Numbered from the stretch's first letter, positions 37,701 to 46,750 are shown. The stretch: DNA of 64,000 nucleotides from Aquila chrysaetos chrysaetos (GCF_900496995.4 NC_044012.1:22916759-22980758), one strand, 5' to 3'. Translations and numbers: made by a program. The notes: generated by a model from the letters alone, not told the origin.

Positions 37701-40700
37701 AGGAAACAATGGATAAGGAGATCAACAGGTCCATACCATCGATTAGTAAGGGAAGAAGAAGAAGAGGAAAGCCTTAATTTAGAACCTGGTCCTTCAATAA
37801 AGAAATTGGAGGAAGGAGTGAAGGAACTTAAACAGGAAGCGGAAACTACCCGGTCCCTGACGTCCTCAGAACTTCGGGACTTGCGGAAAGACTACAGCCG
37901 CCAGCCAGGTGAGCGGATCCCTGCTTGGCTGCTCCGATGCTGGGATAATGGGGCCGACAGTCAGCAACTGGAAGGCAAGGAAGCCCAACAGCTGGGATCC
38001 CTCGCTAGAAACCGGGGAATTGAAAGAGGAATTGGAAAAGAAGGAGCAATTTGCAGTCTCTGGAGCCGGCTCCTCTCAAGTGTGAGGGCAAGATATCCAT
38101 TCAAGGAAGATCTTGCGAATTCCTCAGAAAAGTGGACTACCGCAGATGAAGGCATCCAGTACCTGAGAGAGTTAGCAGTGGTGGAAGTCATCTACAGTGA
38201 TCTAGATGATGAGGAAGTCTCAAAAGATCCAGAGGATGTCCTGTGCACACGGGCCATGTGGAGAAAGGTGATTCAAGGTGCCCCAGCGTCGTATTCTAAC
38301 AGCTTGGCAGCAATGTATTGCCCAGATATGGAAACACCAACTGTGGAGAAAGTGTCATCTTGGCTCCAAAACTTTGAAGAAAATCTCTGTGTCTCCTCAT
38401 CCCTACAGGACAGTGCCTTGGCTGTTAGGGATGCTCCAAGAAATCAGTCCTCTCCTGCTCCGGTCAGAGGGAAAGGGAGCCCAGGGCGTATGCCACGTGG
38501 TATGCTCTGGTTCTTCCTGCGTGACCAAGGGGAGGACATGAGGAAGTGGGATGGTGAACCCACCTTTAAGTTGGAAGCCCGCGTACGTGAACTGAGAGGG
38601 AAGACAGCTGTTAAGAAGGGGTCACCCAAGAAGAAGGCTGTCAGTGTTGTTGCTGTAGAGGCCCAAGAAAGCAATCAGCGATCCTCCAGGCATAAAAGAA
38701 CTGAAACCACCTCCCTTGATTCTGGTGAGGGGACTTCTGGTCTGGCACCGCAAGGGTCAGACAGTGAATACTCTGATGAGGAACAGCAATAGTGGGTCCC
38801 TGCCTTCGGCCAGGAGGAGGAAAGGGATGACCGGATATACTGGACTGTGTGGATTCGATGGCCTGGCACATCAGACCCACAGAAGTATAAGGCTTTGGTA
38901 GACACTGGTGCACAGTGTACGCTGGTGCCATCAGGGTACAGGGGCACAGAACCCATCTGGATCTCTGGAGTGACAGGGGGATGCCAAGAATTGACTGTAT
39001 TGGAGGCTGAAGTGAGCTTGACAGGGGACAAGTGGGAAAAGCACCCCATTGTGACCGGCCCAGAGGCCCCTTGTATCCTTGGCATAGACTACCTCAAGAG
39101 AGGGTACTTCAAGGACCCAAAGGGGTACCGATGGGCTTTTGGTGTAGCCACTGTAAACACAGAGAAGATCAAACAGCTATCTACCCTGCCTGGCCTCTCG
39201 GAAGATCCCTTCATTGTGGGATTGCTGCGAGTTGAAGAACAGCAGGTGCCAATCGCTACCAGGACGGTGCACCGCTGGCAATATCGGACAAACCGAGACT
39301 CCCTGGCTCCCATCCATGAGCTGATTCATCAACTAGAGAGCCAAGGAGTCATCAGCAAGACTCATTCACCTTTTAATAGTCCTATATGGCCAGTGCAAAA
39401 GTCTGATGGAGGGTGGAGGTTAACAGTAGATTATCGCGGCCTGAATGAAGTGACACCGCCACTGAGTGCTGCTGTACCAGACATGTTAGAGCTCCAATAT
39501 GAACTGGCATCAAAGGCAGCCACGTGGTATGCTACAATTGATATTGCCAATGCATTTTTCTCCATTCCTTTGGCAGCAGAGTGCAGGCCACAGTTTGCTT
39601 TCACGTGGAGAGGTGTCCAATACACCTGGAATCGACTGCCCCAGGGGTGGAAGCACAGCCCTACCATTTGTCACGGACTAATCCAAACGGCACTGGAACA
39701 AGGCGATGCCCCTGAACATTTACAATACATAGATGACATCATCGTGTGGGGCAACGAGGCAGAGGAAGTGTTTGAGAAGGGAAAAAGAATAATTCAGATT
39801 CTTCTGAAAGCTGGTTTCGCCATAAAGAAAAGCAAGGTCAAGGGACCTGCACAGGAGATTCAGTTCTTGGGAATAAAATGGCAGGATGGACGCTGTCATG
39901 TCCCTATGGATGTGGTCAACAAGATAGCAACTATGTCTCCACCAGCTAACAAGAAGGAAACACAAGCTTTCCTAGGCCTTGTGGGGTTCTGGAGAATGCA
40001 TATTCCAGGTTATAGTCAGCTTGTGAGCCCTCTCTATCGAGTAACGCGGAAAAAGAACTATTTTGAATGGGGCCCTGAACAACAACAAGCCTTTGAGCAT
40101 ATCAGACAGGAAATAGCTCGTGCAGTAGCTCTTGGGCCTGTCCGGACAGGACCAGATGTACAAAATGTACTCTACACTGCAGCTGGGGAGCATGGTCTCA
40201 ACTGGAGCCTCTGGCAGAAAACTCCAGGAGAAACCCGAGGTCGACCATTAGGGTTTTGGAGCCGGGGGTACCGAGGATCAGAAGCCCGCTACACCCCGAC
40301 TGAAAAAGAAATACTAGCAGCATACGAGGGGGTTCGAGCCGCTTCCGAAGTTGTTGGTACAGAAGCATATCTCCTCTTGGCACCACGATTGCCTGTGCTA
40401 CACTGGATGTTCAAAGGAAACATCCCCTCTGCACATCATGCAACCAGCGCTACATGGAGTAAGTGGATAGCATTGATTACGCAACGGGCTCGACTGGGAA
40501 AATCTAACCGCCCAGGAATTCTGGAAGAGATCATGGACTGGCCAGAAGGCAGAGATTTTGGAGCAACGCCTGAGGAGGTACCTCGTGCCCAAGAGGCACC
40601 ACCATATAATGAGTTATCAGAAAACGAAAGGCGTTATGCTTTGTTTACTGATGGATCCTGTCGTGTGGTAGGGAACCATCGAAAGTGGAAAGCTGCTGTG

Positions 40701-43700
40701 TGGAGTCCCACACGACAAGTCGTTGAGGCCACTGAAGGAGAAGGCGAGTCAAGTCAGTTTGCAGAAGTGAAAGCCATCCAACTAGCCCTAGACATTGCTG
40801 AACGAGAAAAGTGGCCAGTACTCTACCTCTATACCGACTCTTGGATGGTGGCTAATGCCCTATGGGGGTGGCTACAGCAATGGAAGAAGACCAATTGGCA
40901 ACGCAGGGGTAAACCCATCTGGGCAGCAGCATTGTGGCAGGACATTGCTGCCCGTGTAGAACACATGACTTTAAAGGTACGTCATGTAGATGCTCACATG
41001 CCCAAAAGCCGTACCACTGAAGAACATCGAAATAATGAACAGGTAGACAAGGCTGCCAAAATAGAAGTAGCTCAGGTGGACCTGGACTGGGAGCGTAAGG
41101 GTGAGCTATTTGTAGCTCGATGGGCCCATGAGACATCGGGACATCTAGGGAGAGATGCAACATATAGGTGGGCTCGTGATCGAGGGGTGGACCTGACCAT
41201 GGAAGCCATCACACAGGTCACTCATGAATGTGAAACATGTGCTGCAATCAAACGAGCCACCAGAGTAAAGTCTCCCTGGAACAGAGGGCGCTGGCTGGGT
41301 TTTCGATATGGCGAGGCCTGGCAAATTGACTACATTGGACCACTGCCACGAACACGCCAAGGCAAGCGCTACATACTCACGATGGTGGAAGCAACTACTG
41401 GTTGGCTAGAAACGTACCCTGTAAACCATGCCACTGCCCGAAACACCATCTTAGGCCTCGAAAAGCAAATTTTATGGCGACATGGTACCCCAGAAAGAAT
41501 TGAATCAGACAATGGGACTCATTTCCGAAATAACCTCATAAGCTCCTGGGCAAAGAAACATGGCATTGAGTGGGTGTACCACATACCCTATCACCTGCAA
41601 GCATCTGGAAAAATTGAGAGATATAATGGACTGTTGAAGACTATGTTGAGAGCGCTAGGCAATGGGACATGGAAGCATTGGGATACAAATTTAGCAGAAG
41701 CCACTTGGCTAGTTAACACCAGAGGATCTGCTAACCGTCCTGGTCCTGCCCAAACAAAACCCCTACATACTGTGGGAGGAGATAAGGTCCCTGTAGTGCA
41801 CATGGGGAAGTGGCTGGGGAAGGCAGTGTGGATTTCTCCTCCCATGGGAAAAGGCAAACCCATTCGTGGGATTGTCTTTGCTCAGGGACCTGGGTGTACT
41901 TGGTGGGTAATGCGGAAGGATGGGGAGACCCAATGTGTGCCTCAAGGACATTTAACCTTGAGGGAAAAATAATCTGTGATGTGAGTTGTATGTTGTAGGA
42001 AGTAATGTAGCAGGAATGACCTGAACTGCAAAGGAGTGAACTTCGCAAGGAACCAGACAAGTGCATCGGTGACCCAAACCAAGCCGGTGTTGGTGCCCAA
42101 CGATCGAACATACTGCTTCTCCTGCCCTGACCACTCATCTTGATGGATGGGGCCCAAGTCATAACCTGTGTGTGAACATCTGGAGGAGTGGAAGATCTAT
42201 CTCTTAAAGGACAGGGGATAGTAATTAATAAGAATGTATAAATCTGTATGTTGGGTATAAAAGTGGTTTAAGTATGTAGTTACAGTTGTAAGTGTTGGTA
42301 AGAAGGGATTTCAGTAATGAGAATTAAATACAATGGCATGGTTAGAAGACATCTGTATTAAATTATGTGGGACCTGAGCATGACGCAAATGGTATGGAAT
42401 AAGGGGTGGAGATTGTATTGGGTCTGGCTGAGATGGAGTTAATAGTCCCCATAGCAGCCCTCATAGAACTGTGCTCTGCATTAGTAGCTAGAGAGGTGGT
42501 GATAACACACCAGTGTTTTGGCTACTGCTGAGCAGCACTGGCACAGCATCAAGGCTGTCTCCCCAACATTTTTGCCCCCTCCCTCAATGGCAGGCTGGGG
42601 CAGGGCAAGATCTTGGGAGGGGACATAACCAGGACAGCTGACCTAAACTAACCAAACAGATATTCCATACCATATGACGTCAGCCCAGATATAAAAGCTA
42701 AGTAAAGGGAGGCGGAAGGGAAGGCATTTTTTGTCTTCCCGAGCAACCACCACGCGTACTGAAGCCCTGCTTCCCAGGAAGTGGCCAGACATCGCCTGCT
42801 GATGGGAAGTAGAGAATAATATCATTTGTTTTTCTTTGCTTTCGCGCGCGACCTTTGCTTTCATTTTATTAAACTGTCCTTATCTTGACCCACGAGCCTT
42901 TTGTTATATTTTCTCCCCCCTGTCCAGCTAAGAAGGGGGAGTGATAGAGCGGCTTTGGTGGGCACCTGGCACCCAGCCAGGGTCAACCCACCACACAGTT
43001 AAACAAGCAGAGGCAAATAAAAACTAAGAGAAGGGAACACCTTTTCCATGTGTTTTTTAAACAAACTATGGAACTCATTATCACAGAATGTTACAGAGGT
43101 TAAAAAAAAAAAAAAAAGCAGATCCCCAAAGGGAAAAAGCAAATTCAGAGTCAATGGCCTCACTGACCTTCTGACACCTTGAGGCACAGGGCCGACACAG
43201 AACTAGGGAAGCAAAATAAAAGGGAGAACTTACACACAGACAAAAAAACCCCAAACCCACCATGCTGTTTCTTCAAAATAAAAGAACTGGAAGGAGAGAA
43301 GAAAAAATAATGGCCAAGATGAACACAATGGAGTGAGCTAAAAAGTACCAAACCTGAGTTTAGTCAAGTAATCTAGAAAGCTTTGAACTCTGCTGTCTAA
43401 AGGCCAACATCCAGGCTGAACCAAACCAGCACCTACTGACTGCTTGAATGGGAGGTGCATGCACTTGAAATGCCTTTGTAAGAGACTGAAAGAGTTAATG
43501 TCTCAAACATTGCAGTGGGGCAAGTTCTGCTTAACGACTAACAAACTGAAGCCCCACATGCGCAAGCCCACCAGAACCAGACCCCTCAGCTGACTGGACC
43601 CCTCAGCTGACTGAACCAATGCTGGACTCAGGACCAGGGAAATCTTTCTCTTCTTTCTCTCTCTCTCTCTTTCCCTTTTCCTTTTCCATAATCCCTACAC

Positions 43701-46700
43701 CTCATCCCTTTAGACATAAACTGTTGACCAAGTCTGGGACTAAGAGCCATTCCAGCTGCCCCTAGGCTCCTCTCTGAGAAGGAGTCTAGAAAGGAAGGGG
43801 GTCTGTTCTGAACCTTGTGACTCAATGGCAGGGCTCTCCTTTTTGTCTTCCCTGAAGTGATTCCCAGGTAAGCAAGGCCTGTAGTACATGCTTGGTGATG
43901 CATGGTTAGCACATGTTACAGAGTTTACTGTCATAGTTTCATGCCAATTTTTGTTGTGAGCATACCAATTTTTGTGGTGAGCTTGCTAATTCTTGTTGTG
44001 AGCGAATAAAAGTGGAGTATTGTGAGTTAAAGGATCCCTGGTGTCGTTTCACCTTAATTGTGACCTGGGAATCAGCAAACCTGAGTTGTCGTCCTGAGAA
44101 ATTGGGACATGAGAGCCTTCTGCTATGCAACAAACATCAGTGAACTGGCCTTTTGACATGAGAAAAACCATTTCTAACATATCTACTACCACTGGTTATA
44201 AGCTAATGAGGACTTTCCCTTTCAGTGTGACTCTGCAGACGTTAACATGCAGCTGGTAATTAATCTATTTCTGCATTAGGATAACCAGACTACATTCTTA
44301 AAACTCTACAGCTGGTTAACAAATCATATTAACATGGCAAATTAACAAAAGAAACAAAGGCTGCCAAAGTCAGCTGAAGCTTGGAGTTCAAGGAAGCAGT
44401 TGATAGAATACTTTTGACAAGAAACTAATCAGTTTCTGAAGGAAGTAACACACTTGGTCCAGAAGGTGTCAAATTTGGGGGTTTATGATTCCTCACTTTT
44501 GTGCCTCCTCTGCGTATCAGGGACTTTGAGGAGCGCTCACAGGAAGAATTCACAAGATTCACAAAGGTGTCAAATCTGGGCTCTCCTCAGTGGCTTCCTA
44601 CGCAAATGCCAATATTCCTCAGTTTCATTTAACTTGGATATTCCAACTTTTAACACAAGCTGGCCTGACAGCTTTAAAGTATAAAAGACTTACTGACACC
44701 TCTGAAAATCCTTCAGAGAGTGATTTATTATTTTTAAACACAATCCTAAAGCAGCTTAATGTGTTTAAAAACTTAACATGTTAGAGTCCTTCCATCCATC
44801 ATTAAAATGCCAACACACCTGTCACACCTAAAAATTCAAGAACAATCATTAATTTATTCAGGTTTTTTGACAGTTACTTTACCATCAGTTCAGAATCATA
44901 AACTTAGCTGCTCATTAACACTTTCCCAGTGGGCTTTATCTCACAAAGTCATGGCATTCAGTGAGGGATATAGGCAGAAATGCAACTTGCAAATTAGGAT
45001 ACCCCCACTTTCTGTAAGTGCATTTCTTAGTGAGGGTATGCCTACACTTGGCAATTGTGCTGGTAAGGGAGCTGGCTGGTAACTGAGATCTCCCACCATG
45101 ACCAGAAGCAAGTCAGCAGGAGCTGTGTCAGCCTGGCACCCGGCCATTCTGCAGAGTGATGGGACTCTGGGAGGGTCGGGGCACCCATCTTCTGCCTAAA
45201 ATCTAACCCCCAAGCTTCCTCTTTTCATAGTTATCTAAGAAAACTACCCTTTAATCCTCTACTTTGTCACATACTAAGCTCAGGAGACAATGCAGACCAA
45301 TTTCAGAAACGCTCACATCTCCAGATTTAAGAAGCAAGTGCCCCTTTGTCTGCCATAACCTTGCCTTTCAGCAAAGGTATTTTTCAGACTACACTTGGAT
45401 TTGTATCAGAGATCAGACTAGGTACGTACATTTCAAACACTCACCCTGGCACAAGTTTCAACAGTGAAGCATCAAACAGCAGCTTACCACAGCTAAGGTC
45501 TCCCCAGCTAGAAACCCACAAGCATCCCAGTTCCGTCAGTCCCTCCAGTTCTGCTCTACGGGAAGAGATCTCCTCTTTCTCTAGATACACAGTTTTTTAA
45601 AGGAGCTCACTATGCTGCACTGGGAGCAGTTTTGGAAAGCAGACAGAAAACAGGAAAGGATTTTAAAAGCTAGAATCACAGATATTTTTTAACCCTGGTC
45701 ATGTTACCACCCTGCACATGACAGCCAGCTTCTGGTCATCACAAAGAGCCACCTACGGAGAGCTTCTTGTTTGACTTCCCCTCACCATAACCTCAGCACA
45801 CTCACCTCGCCCGAGTAACTGTATTTTCCTTTCAGGATCTGCCGATATAAGCGCGTGCGGTTGTCATCTTCAAAGGGCATAGTGCCGCTCAGGAGAATGT
45901 ACGAGATAACACCCAGTGCCCACATGTCCACAGAGTTCGTGTACGGCTTCCTGACCAGGATCTCGGGAGCAATGTACTCTGGGGTCCCACACGTGGTTTT
46001 CATCAGGCAGTCATCTCCCTTCTTCCGAGCACTTGCCAGTCCAAAGTCTGTTATCATGATTTTGGAATCTGTTCCTGGATGGTAGTACAGCAGATTCTCT
46101 GGTTTTAAGTCCCGGTGCGTGATACCCAGCGTATGCAAGTACTTCACACCATCTAACACCATCTGCAGCACACGCGTAGCATCTCTCTCGGTGAAGGAAC
46201 CTTTAGCAATGATTCGATCAAACAGTTCTCCTCCGGTTGCCAATTCCATCACCATGTACACACGGTCCTGGGTCTCAAACACCTCAATAAGCTGGATGAT
46301 ATTGGTGTGCCGAACCCGCCGTAGCACGCTAAGCTCCGACTCACACACTTCCCTCCCCTCCCGGTATTTGGTCTCTATCATCTTGATTGCATAGGGCTGC
46401 TTGGTAGCCTTGTGTTCCACCCGTACAACACGGCTAAAACTTCCTCTCCCGATCAGAGCTTTAATGTCATACTTGGCTGTCACTCTGGGGTCAAATTTGG
46501 CACGGTATTTAGCCACTTTGTTCTTGCGGGGTTCGGGCTGGTCCACGTGGGCAGGCAGGTGGTTCCCAGGATATGGACTAGTGTGACGTGGAGGTGAGGG
46601 AGAGCCAGCTTTGATGACAGTCCCACAGTCATCTTTGATGAAATGCTTGTATATGTCACTGTGGCCTGTGTAAGGTTCAACTTTTTTAACCAGGTCTAGC

Positions 46701-46750
46701 TGCACATCTTTGGGGGGCTCGGGAAGCACTTTGCTTGTCCCACAGCCCAT
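10412..46750 (-). CDS. PSKH1: Protein serine kinase H1 (PSKH1), complete coding region in two exons
   Basis: CaMK-group serine/threonine kinase placed in human cells at Golgi, centrosome and nuclear speckles. The coding exons join at 45806|10729 in phase 0, giving 420 residues (human 424). The start is MGCGTSK, a Gly2 myristoylation and Cys3 palmitoylation signal, in a usable context (G at -3 and +4). Kinase landmarks are the glycine loop GRGSFSRV (101-108), Lys123 in [11 protein letters not shown] with Asp214, DFG 235-237 and APE 261-263. The exon junction falls at GE|PWPSVSN, and the kinase domain closes near HPWV (348-351). The tail is Ser/Arg-rich and ends RYQQQYTG, almost as in mammals. 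A 35-kb intron carrying a provirus separates the coding exons. Confidence 0.97.
20672..20690. repeat. (AC)n microsatellite
   Basis: About nine AC units followed by CCCC. Confidence 0.8.
21690..22148 (+). mobile_element. CR1 LINE, truncated 3' end
   Basis: The stretch has the CR1 pattern: reverse transcriptase C-terminal remnants and 3' UTR ('GAAGCCTTTCAAGACTC...CTCTCTTGTAACC') finishing in TTTCTATGATTCTA, the repeated octamer at CR1 3' ends. It is sense to + and antisense to PSKH1. The 5' truncation is typical of CR1. Only a degenerate fragment of the ORF2 frame remains. Confidence 0.75.
22560..23430 (-). mobile_element. Old, degenerate CR1/L3-like LINE remnant (antisense)
   Basis: Read on +, several phrases in order resemble the complement of amniote CR1/L3 ORF2: 'CTGACAGATGACTGCCTAAC', 'TTGTTGATCTTCTGTCAAG', 'CTGCCCAGAAGTGTCAGAG' and 'TGTCATCTGCAAATATAATG'. 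The frame is heavily broken. The assignment is by recognition only and the borders are approximate. Confidence 0.5.
32580..33000 (-). mobile_element. Old CR1/L3-like LINE remnant (antisense)
   Basis: Contains 'CCATGAATTTGTCCAGTTGC', 'GGTATCATCAGTGACTGTG', 'CTGATCCATGCAAAGGCGGC' and 'AGAGCCTTTGGCGAGGAAC', which follow the order of the complement of an ancient amniote CR1-type ORF2. It is strongly diverged and the limits are uncertain. Confidence 0.4.
36247..36251. repeat. Target-site duplication, left copy (CAGTT)
   Basis: Matches 42996-43000 exactly and directly abuts the TG of the 5' LTR. Confidence 0.9.
36252..36833 (+). repeat. 5' LTR of provirus
   Basis: 582 bp, TGTATTGGG...CCACCACA, with a TGT/ACA terminal inverted repeat. 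It carries a palindromic CRE TGACGTCA (36513-36520), a TATA box TATAAAA (36528-36534) and ATTAAA (36706-36711) before a T/GT-rich stretch, giving a plausible U3-R-U5 order. Confidence 0.95.
36513..36534 (+). promoter_or_regulatory. LTR core promoter: CRE plus TATA box
   Basis: A perfect 8-bp CREB/ATF palindrome TGACGTCA is followed 7 bases later by TATAAAA. It is repeated at 42675-42696 in the 3' LTR. Confidence 0.75.
36842..36859 (+). promoter_or_regulatory. Primer binding site for tRNA-Lys(1,2)
   Basis: TGGCGCCCAACGTGGGGC is the complement of the 3' end of tRNA-Lys(1,2), the primer used by foamy viruses, visna virus and Mason-Pfizer monkey virus. It lies 8 bases after the LTR end, further than the usual 0-3. 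Confidence 0.85.
36966..37163 (+). repeat. 99-bp tandem duplication inside gag
   Basis: Two in-frame 99-bp units share GGGAACATG, CTTGGCACTGATGG or CCTGGCACTGATGG, and AGCTATCTTGTGG in the same order (unit borders 36966-37064 and 37065-37163, approximate). The copies differ at many sites, so the duplication is older than the insertion. Confidence 0.85.
36978..38792 (+). CDS. gag: Gag-like protein of provirus (604 aa)
   Basis: The open frame begins at 36906 but the first ATG is 36978 in a strong context (A at -3, G at +4). The first ~65 residues are two tandem copies of a 33-residue hydrophobic unit (sharing MCF.LALM and CGSYLV), followed by a third hydrophobic stretch ([17 protein letters not shown]), a layout suggesting membrane insertion. 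Next comes an acidic linker with TQT repeats, then the region with [30 protein letters not shown] and [20 protein letters not shown], which I recognise as avian ERV-L-type capsid sequence. There is no CCHC zinc knuckle. A basic patch [10 protein letters not shown] near the C-terminus could bind RNA. It ends at UAG 38790-38792 after SDEEQQ. Confidence 0.85.
   Translation: MVMQIMAVCFALALMVFLCCGSYLVGRMKELGNMLIQIISMCFVLALMALLYCGSYLVEEMREHISLSLPGIDVNGFIMQAPEVLVHPYVSCSILIINTGGVLWVLWNLVSSWYKRRQVSGEAILKCALKRPVPGWQGIWKDLGRFLGRLSPPIIWDFTPEQASNPGKLARHLIEGCLAYPNENQQLLALYWGLAYAYQAIVQHSQRTMVEAGTQTASEDTMLETGTQTTTTTTVIAPVVKRKQWIRRSTGPYHRLVREEEEEESLNLEPGPSIKKLEEGVKELKQEAETTRSLTSSELRDLRKDYSRQPGERIPAWLLRCWDNGADSQQLEGKEAQQLGSLARNRGIERGIGKEGAICSLWSRLLSSVRARYPFKEDLANSSEKWTTADEGIQYLRELAVVEVIYSDLDDEEVSKDPEDVLCTRAMWRKVIQGAPASYSNSLAAMYCPDMETPTVEKVSSWLQNFEENLCVSSSLQDSALAVRDAPRNQSSPAPVRGKGSPGRMPRGMLWFFLRDQGEDMRKWDGEPTFKLEARVRELRGKTAVKKGSPKKKAVSVVAVEAQESNQRSSRHKRTETTSLDSGEGTSGLAPQGSDSEYSDEEQQ
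38793..41972 (+). CDS. pol: Pol of provirus: protease, reverse transcriptase, RNase H, integrase (1059 aa by readthrough)
   Basis: In the same frame as gag and open from the codon after the UAG to TAA 41970-41972. Protease: [13 protein letters not shown] (catalytic Asp at 38901). RT: LPQGW (39636) and YIDD (39726-39737). RNase H: FTDGSC (Asp 40650) and YTDSW (Asp 40836). Integrase: HX4H and CX2C zinc motif (~41127-41243), then Asp 41328 (IDYIGPL), Asp 41508 (ESDNGTH) and Glu 41616 (SGKIERYNG) with D-X35-E spacing. No frameshift or internal stop was found. No initiating ATG is needed if made by UAG suppression; a GTG at 38847 is not a likely start. No dUTPase domain was noticed. Confidence 0.95.
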   Translation, partial: WVPAFGQEEERDDRIYWTVWIRWPGTSDPQKYKALVDTGAQCTLVPSGYRGTEPIWISGVTGGCQELTVLEAEVSLTGDKWEKHPIVTGPEAPCILGIDYLKRGYFKDPKGYRWAFGVATVNTEKIKQLSTLPGLSEDPFIVGLLRVEEQQVPIATRTVHRWQYRTNRDSLAPIHELIHQLESQGVISKTHSPFNSPIWPVQKSDGGWRLTVDYRGLNEVTPPLSAAVPDMLELQYELASKAATWYATIDIANAFFSIPLAAECRPQFAFTWRGVQYTWNRLPQGWKHSPTICHGLIQTALEQGDAPEHLQYIDDIIVWGNEAEEVFEKGKRIIQILLKAGFAIKKSKVKGPAQEIQFLGIKWQDGRCHVPMDVVNKIATMSPPANKKETQAFLGLVGFWRMHIPGYSQLVSPLYRVTRKKNYFEWGPEQQQAFEHIRQEIARAVALGPVRTGPDVQNVLYTAAGEHGLNWSLWQKTPGETRGRPLGFWSRGYRGSEARYTPTEKEILAAYEGVRAASEVVGTEAYLLLAPRLPVLHWMFKGNIPSAHHATSATWSKWIALITQRARLGKSNRPGILEEIMDWPEGRDFGATPEEVPRAQEAPPYNELSENERRYALFTDGSCRVVGNHRKWKAAVWSPTRQVVEATEGEGESSQFAEVKAIQLALDIAEREKWPVLYLYTDSWMVANALWGWLQQWKKTNWQRRGKPIWAAALWQDIAARVEHMTLKVRHVDAHMPKSRTTEEHRNNEQVDKAAKIEVAQVDLDWERKGELFVARWAHETSGHLGRDATYRWARDRGVDLTMEAITQVTHECETCAAIKRATRVKSPWNRGRWLGFRYGEAWQIDYIGPLPRTRQGKRYILTMVEATTGWLETYPVNHATARNTILGLEKQILWRHGTPERIESDNGTHFRNNLISSWAKKHGIEWVYHIPYHLQASGKIERYNGLLKTMLRALGNGTWKHWDTNLAEATWLVNTRGSANRPGPAQTKPLHTVGGDKVPVVHMGKWLGKAVWISPPMGKGKPIRGIVFAQGPGCTWWVMRKDGETQCVPQGHLTLREK
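41973..42413 (+). other. Post-pol region without env, ending in polypurine tract
   Basis: 440 bases with no ORF of note, no transmembrane-type envelope and no immunosuppressive-domain-like sequence. AAGGGGTGGAGA (42401-42412) abuts the 3' LTR as the plus-strand primer tract. Confidence 0.8.
42414..42995 (+). repeat. 3' LTR of provirus
   Basis: Same length and, by direct reading, same sequence as the 5' LTR (constant offset of 6162). CRE at 42675-42682, TATAAAA at 42690-42696, ATTAAA at 42868-42873. Confidence 0.95.
42996..43000. repeat. Target-site duplication, right copy (CAGTT)
   Basis: Identical to 36247-36251, directly after the CA of the 3' LTR. Confidence 0.9.
43477..44114 (+). mobile_element. 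Probable older solo LTR
   Basis: Non-coding block starting TGTAAGAGAC, with a CT-rich tract (43647-43685), three 21-bp repeats, AATAAA at 44005-44010 and a GT-rich stretch after it, resembling the U3-R-U5 layout of an avian retroviral LTR. GCCTT occurs just before 43477 and at 44115-44119, a possible target duplication, but the right end would then be GA and not CA. Borders are therefore provisional. Confidence 0.45.
43944..44006 (+). repeat. Three 21-bp tandem repeats
   Basis: Units begin at 43944, 43965 and 43986, each CYAATTYTTGTKGTGAGC plus three variable bases, ending at the AATAAA. Enhancer-like repeats in an LTR are one explanation. Confidence 0.8.

Larger units (their letters stand above)
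36252..42995 (+). mobile_element. Complete ERV-L-like provirus, env-less, very young
   Basis: Structure: 5' LTR 36252-36833, primer site, gag, UAG, pol, polypurine tract, 3' LTR 42414-42995. CAGTT lies directly outside both LTRs (36247-36251 and 42996-43000), a 5-bp target duplication as in class III/ERV-L elements. The LTRs are 582 bp each, TGT...ACA, with no difference seen. Gag and Pol are open; no env ORF exists between 41973 and 42400. It lies antisense to its host gene PSKH1, the orientation that intronic ERVs usually keep because it avoids premature poly(A) addition. Family assignment (ERV-L-like, spuma-related) rests on Pol layout, the 5-bp duplication and the absence of env. Confidence 0.95.
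10730..45805 (-). other. PSKH1: PSKH1 intron 2 (35 kb)
   Basis: Flanked by a GTGAGT donor (45805 side) and TTTCAG acceptor (10730 side). It contains the provirus, a likely solo LTR, CR1 fragments and short microsatellites, all listed separately. In 10730-21680, 23430-32570 and 33000-36240 I see only AT-rich unique sequence with short ORFs lacking recognisable domains. Confidence 0.85.

Noticed and set aside
38847-38849. GTG as a separate pol start codon
   Set aside because: The frame is open back to the gag UAG and continues gag, so readthrough explains Pol better than non-ATG initiation inside the protease leader.
10730-45805. Bacterial-type defence system, CRISPR array or nested host gene in the large intron
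   Set aside because: No regularly spaced direct repeats and no multi-exon gene with domains other than the provirus were seen on either strand.
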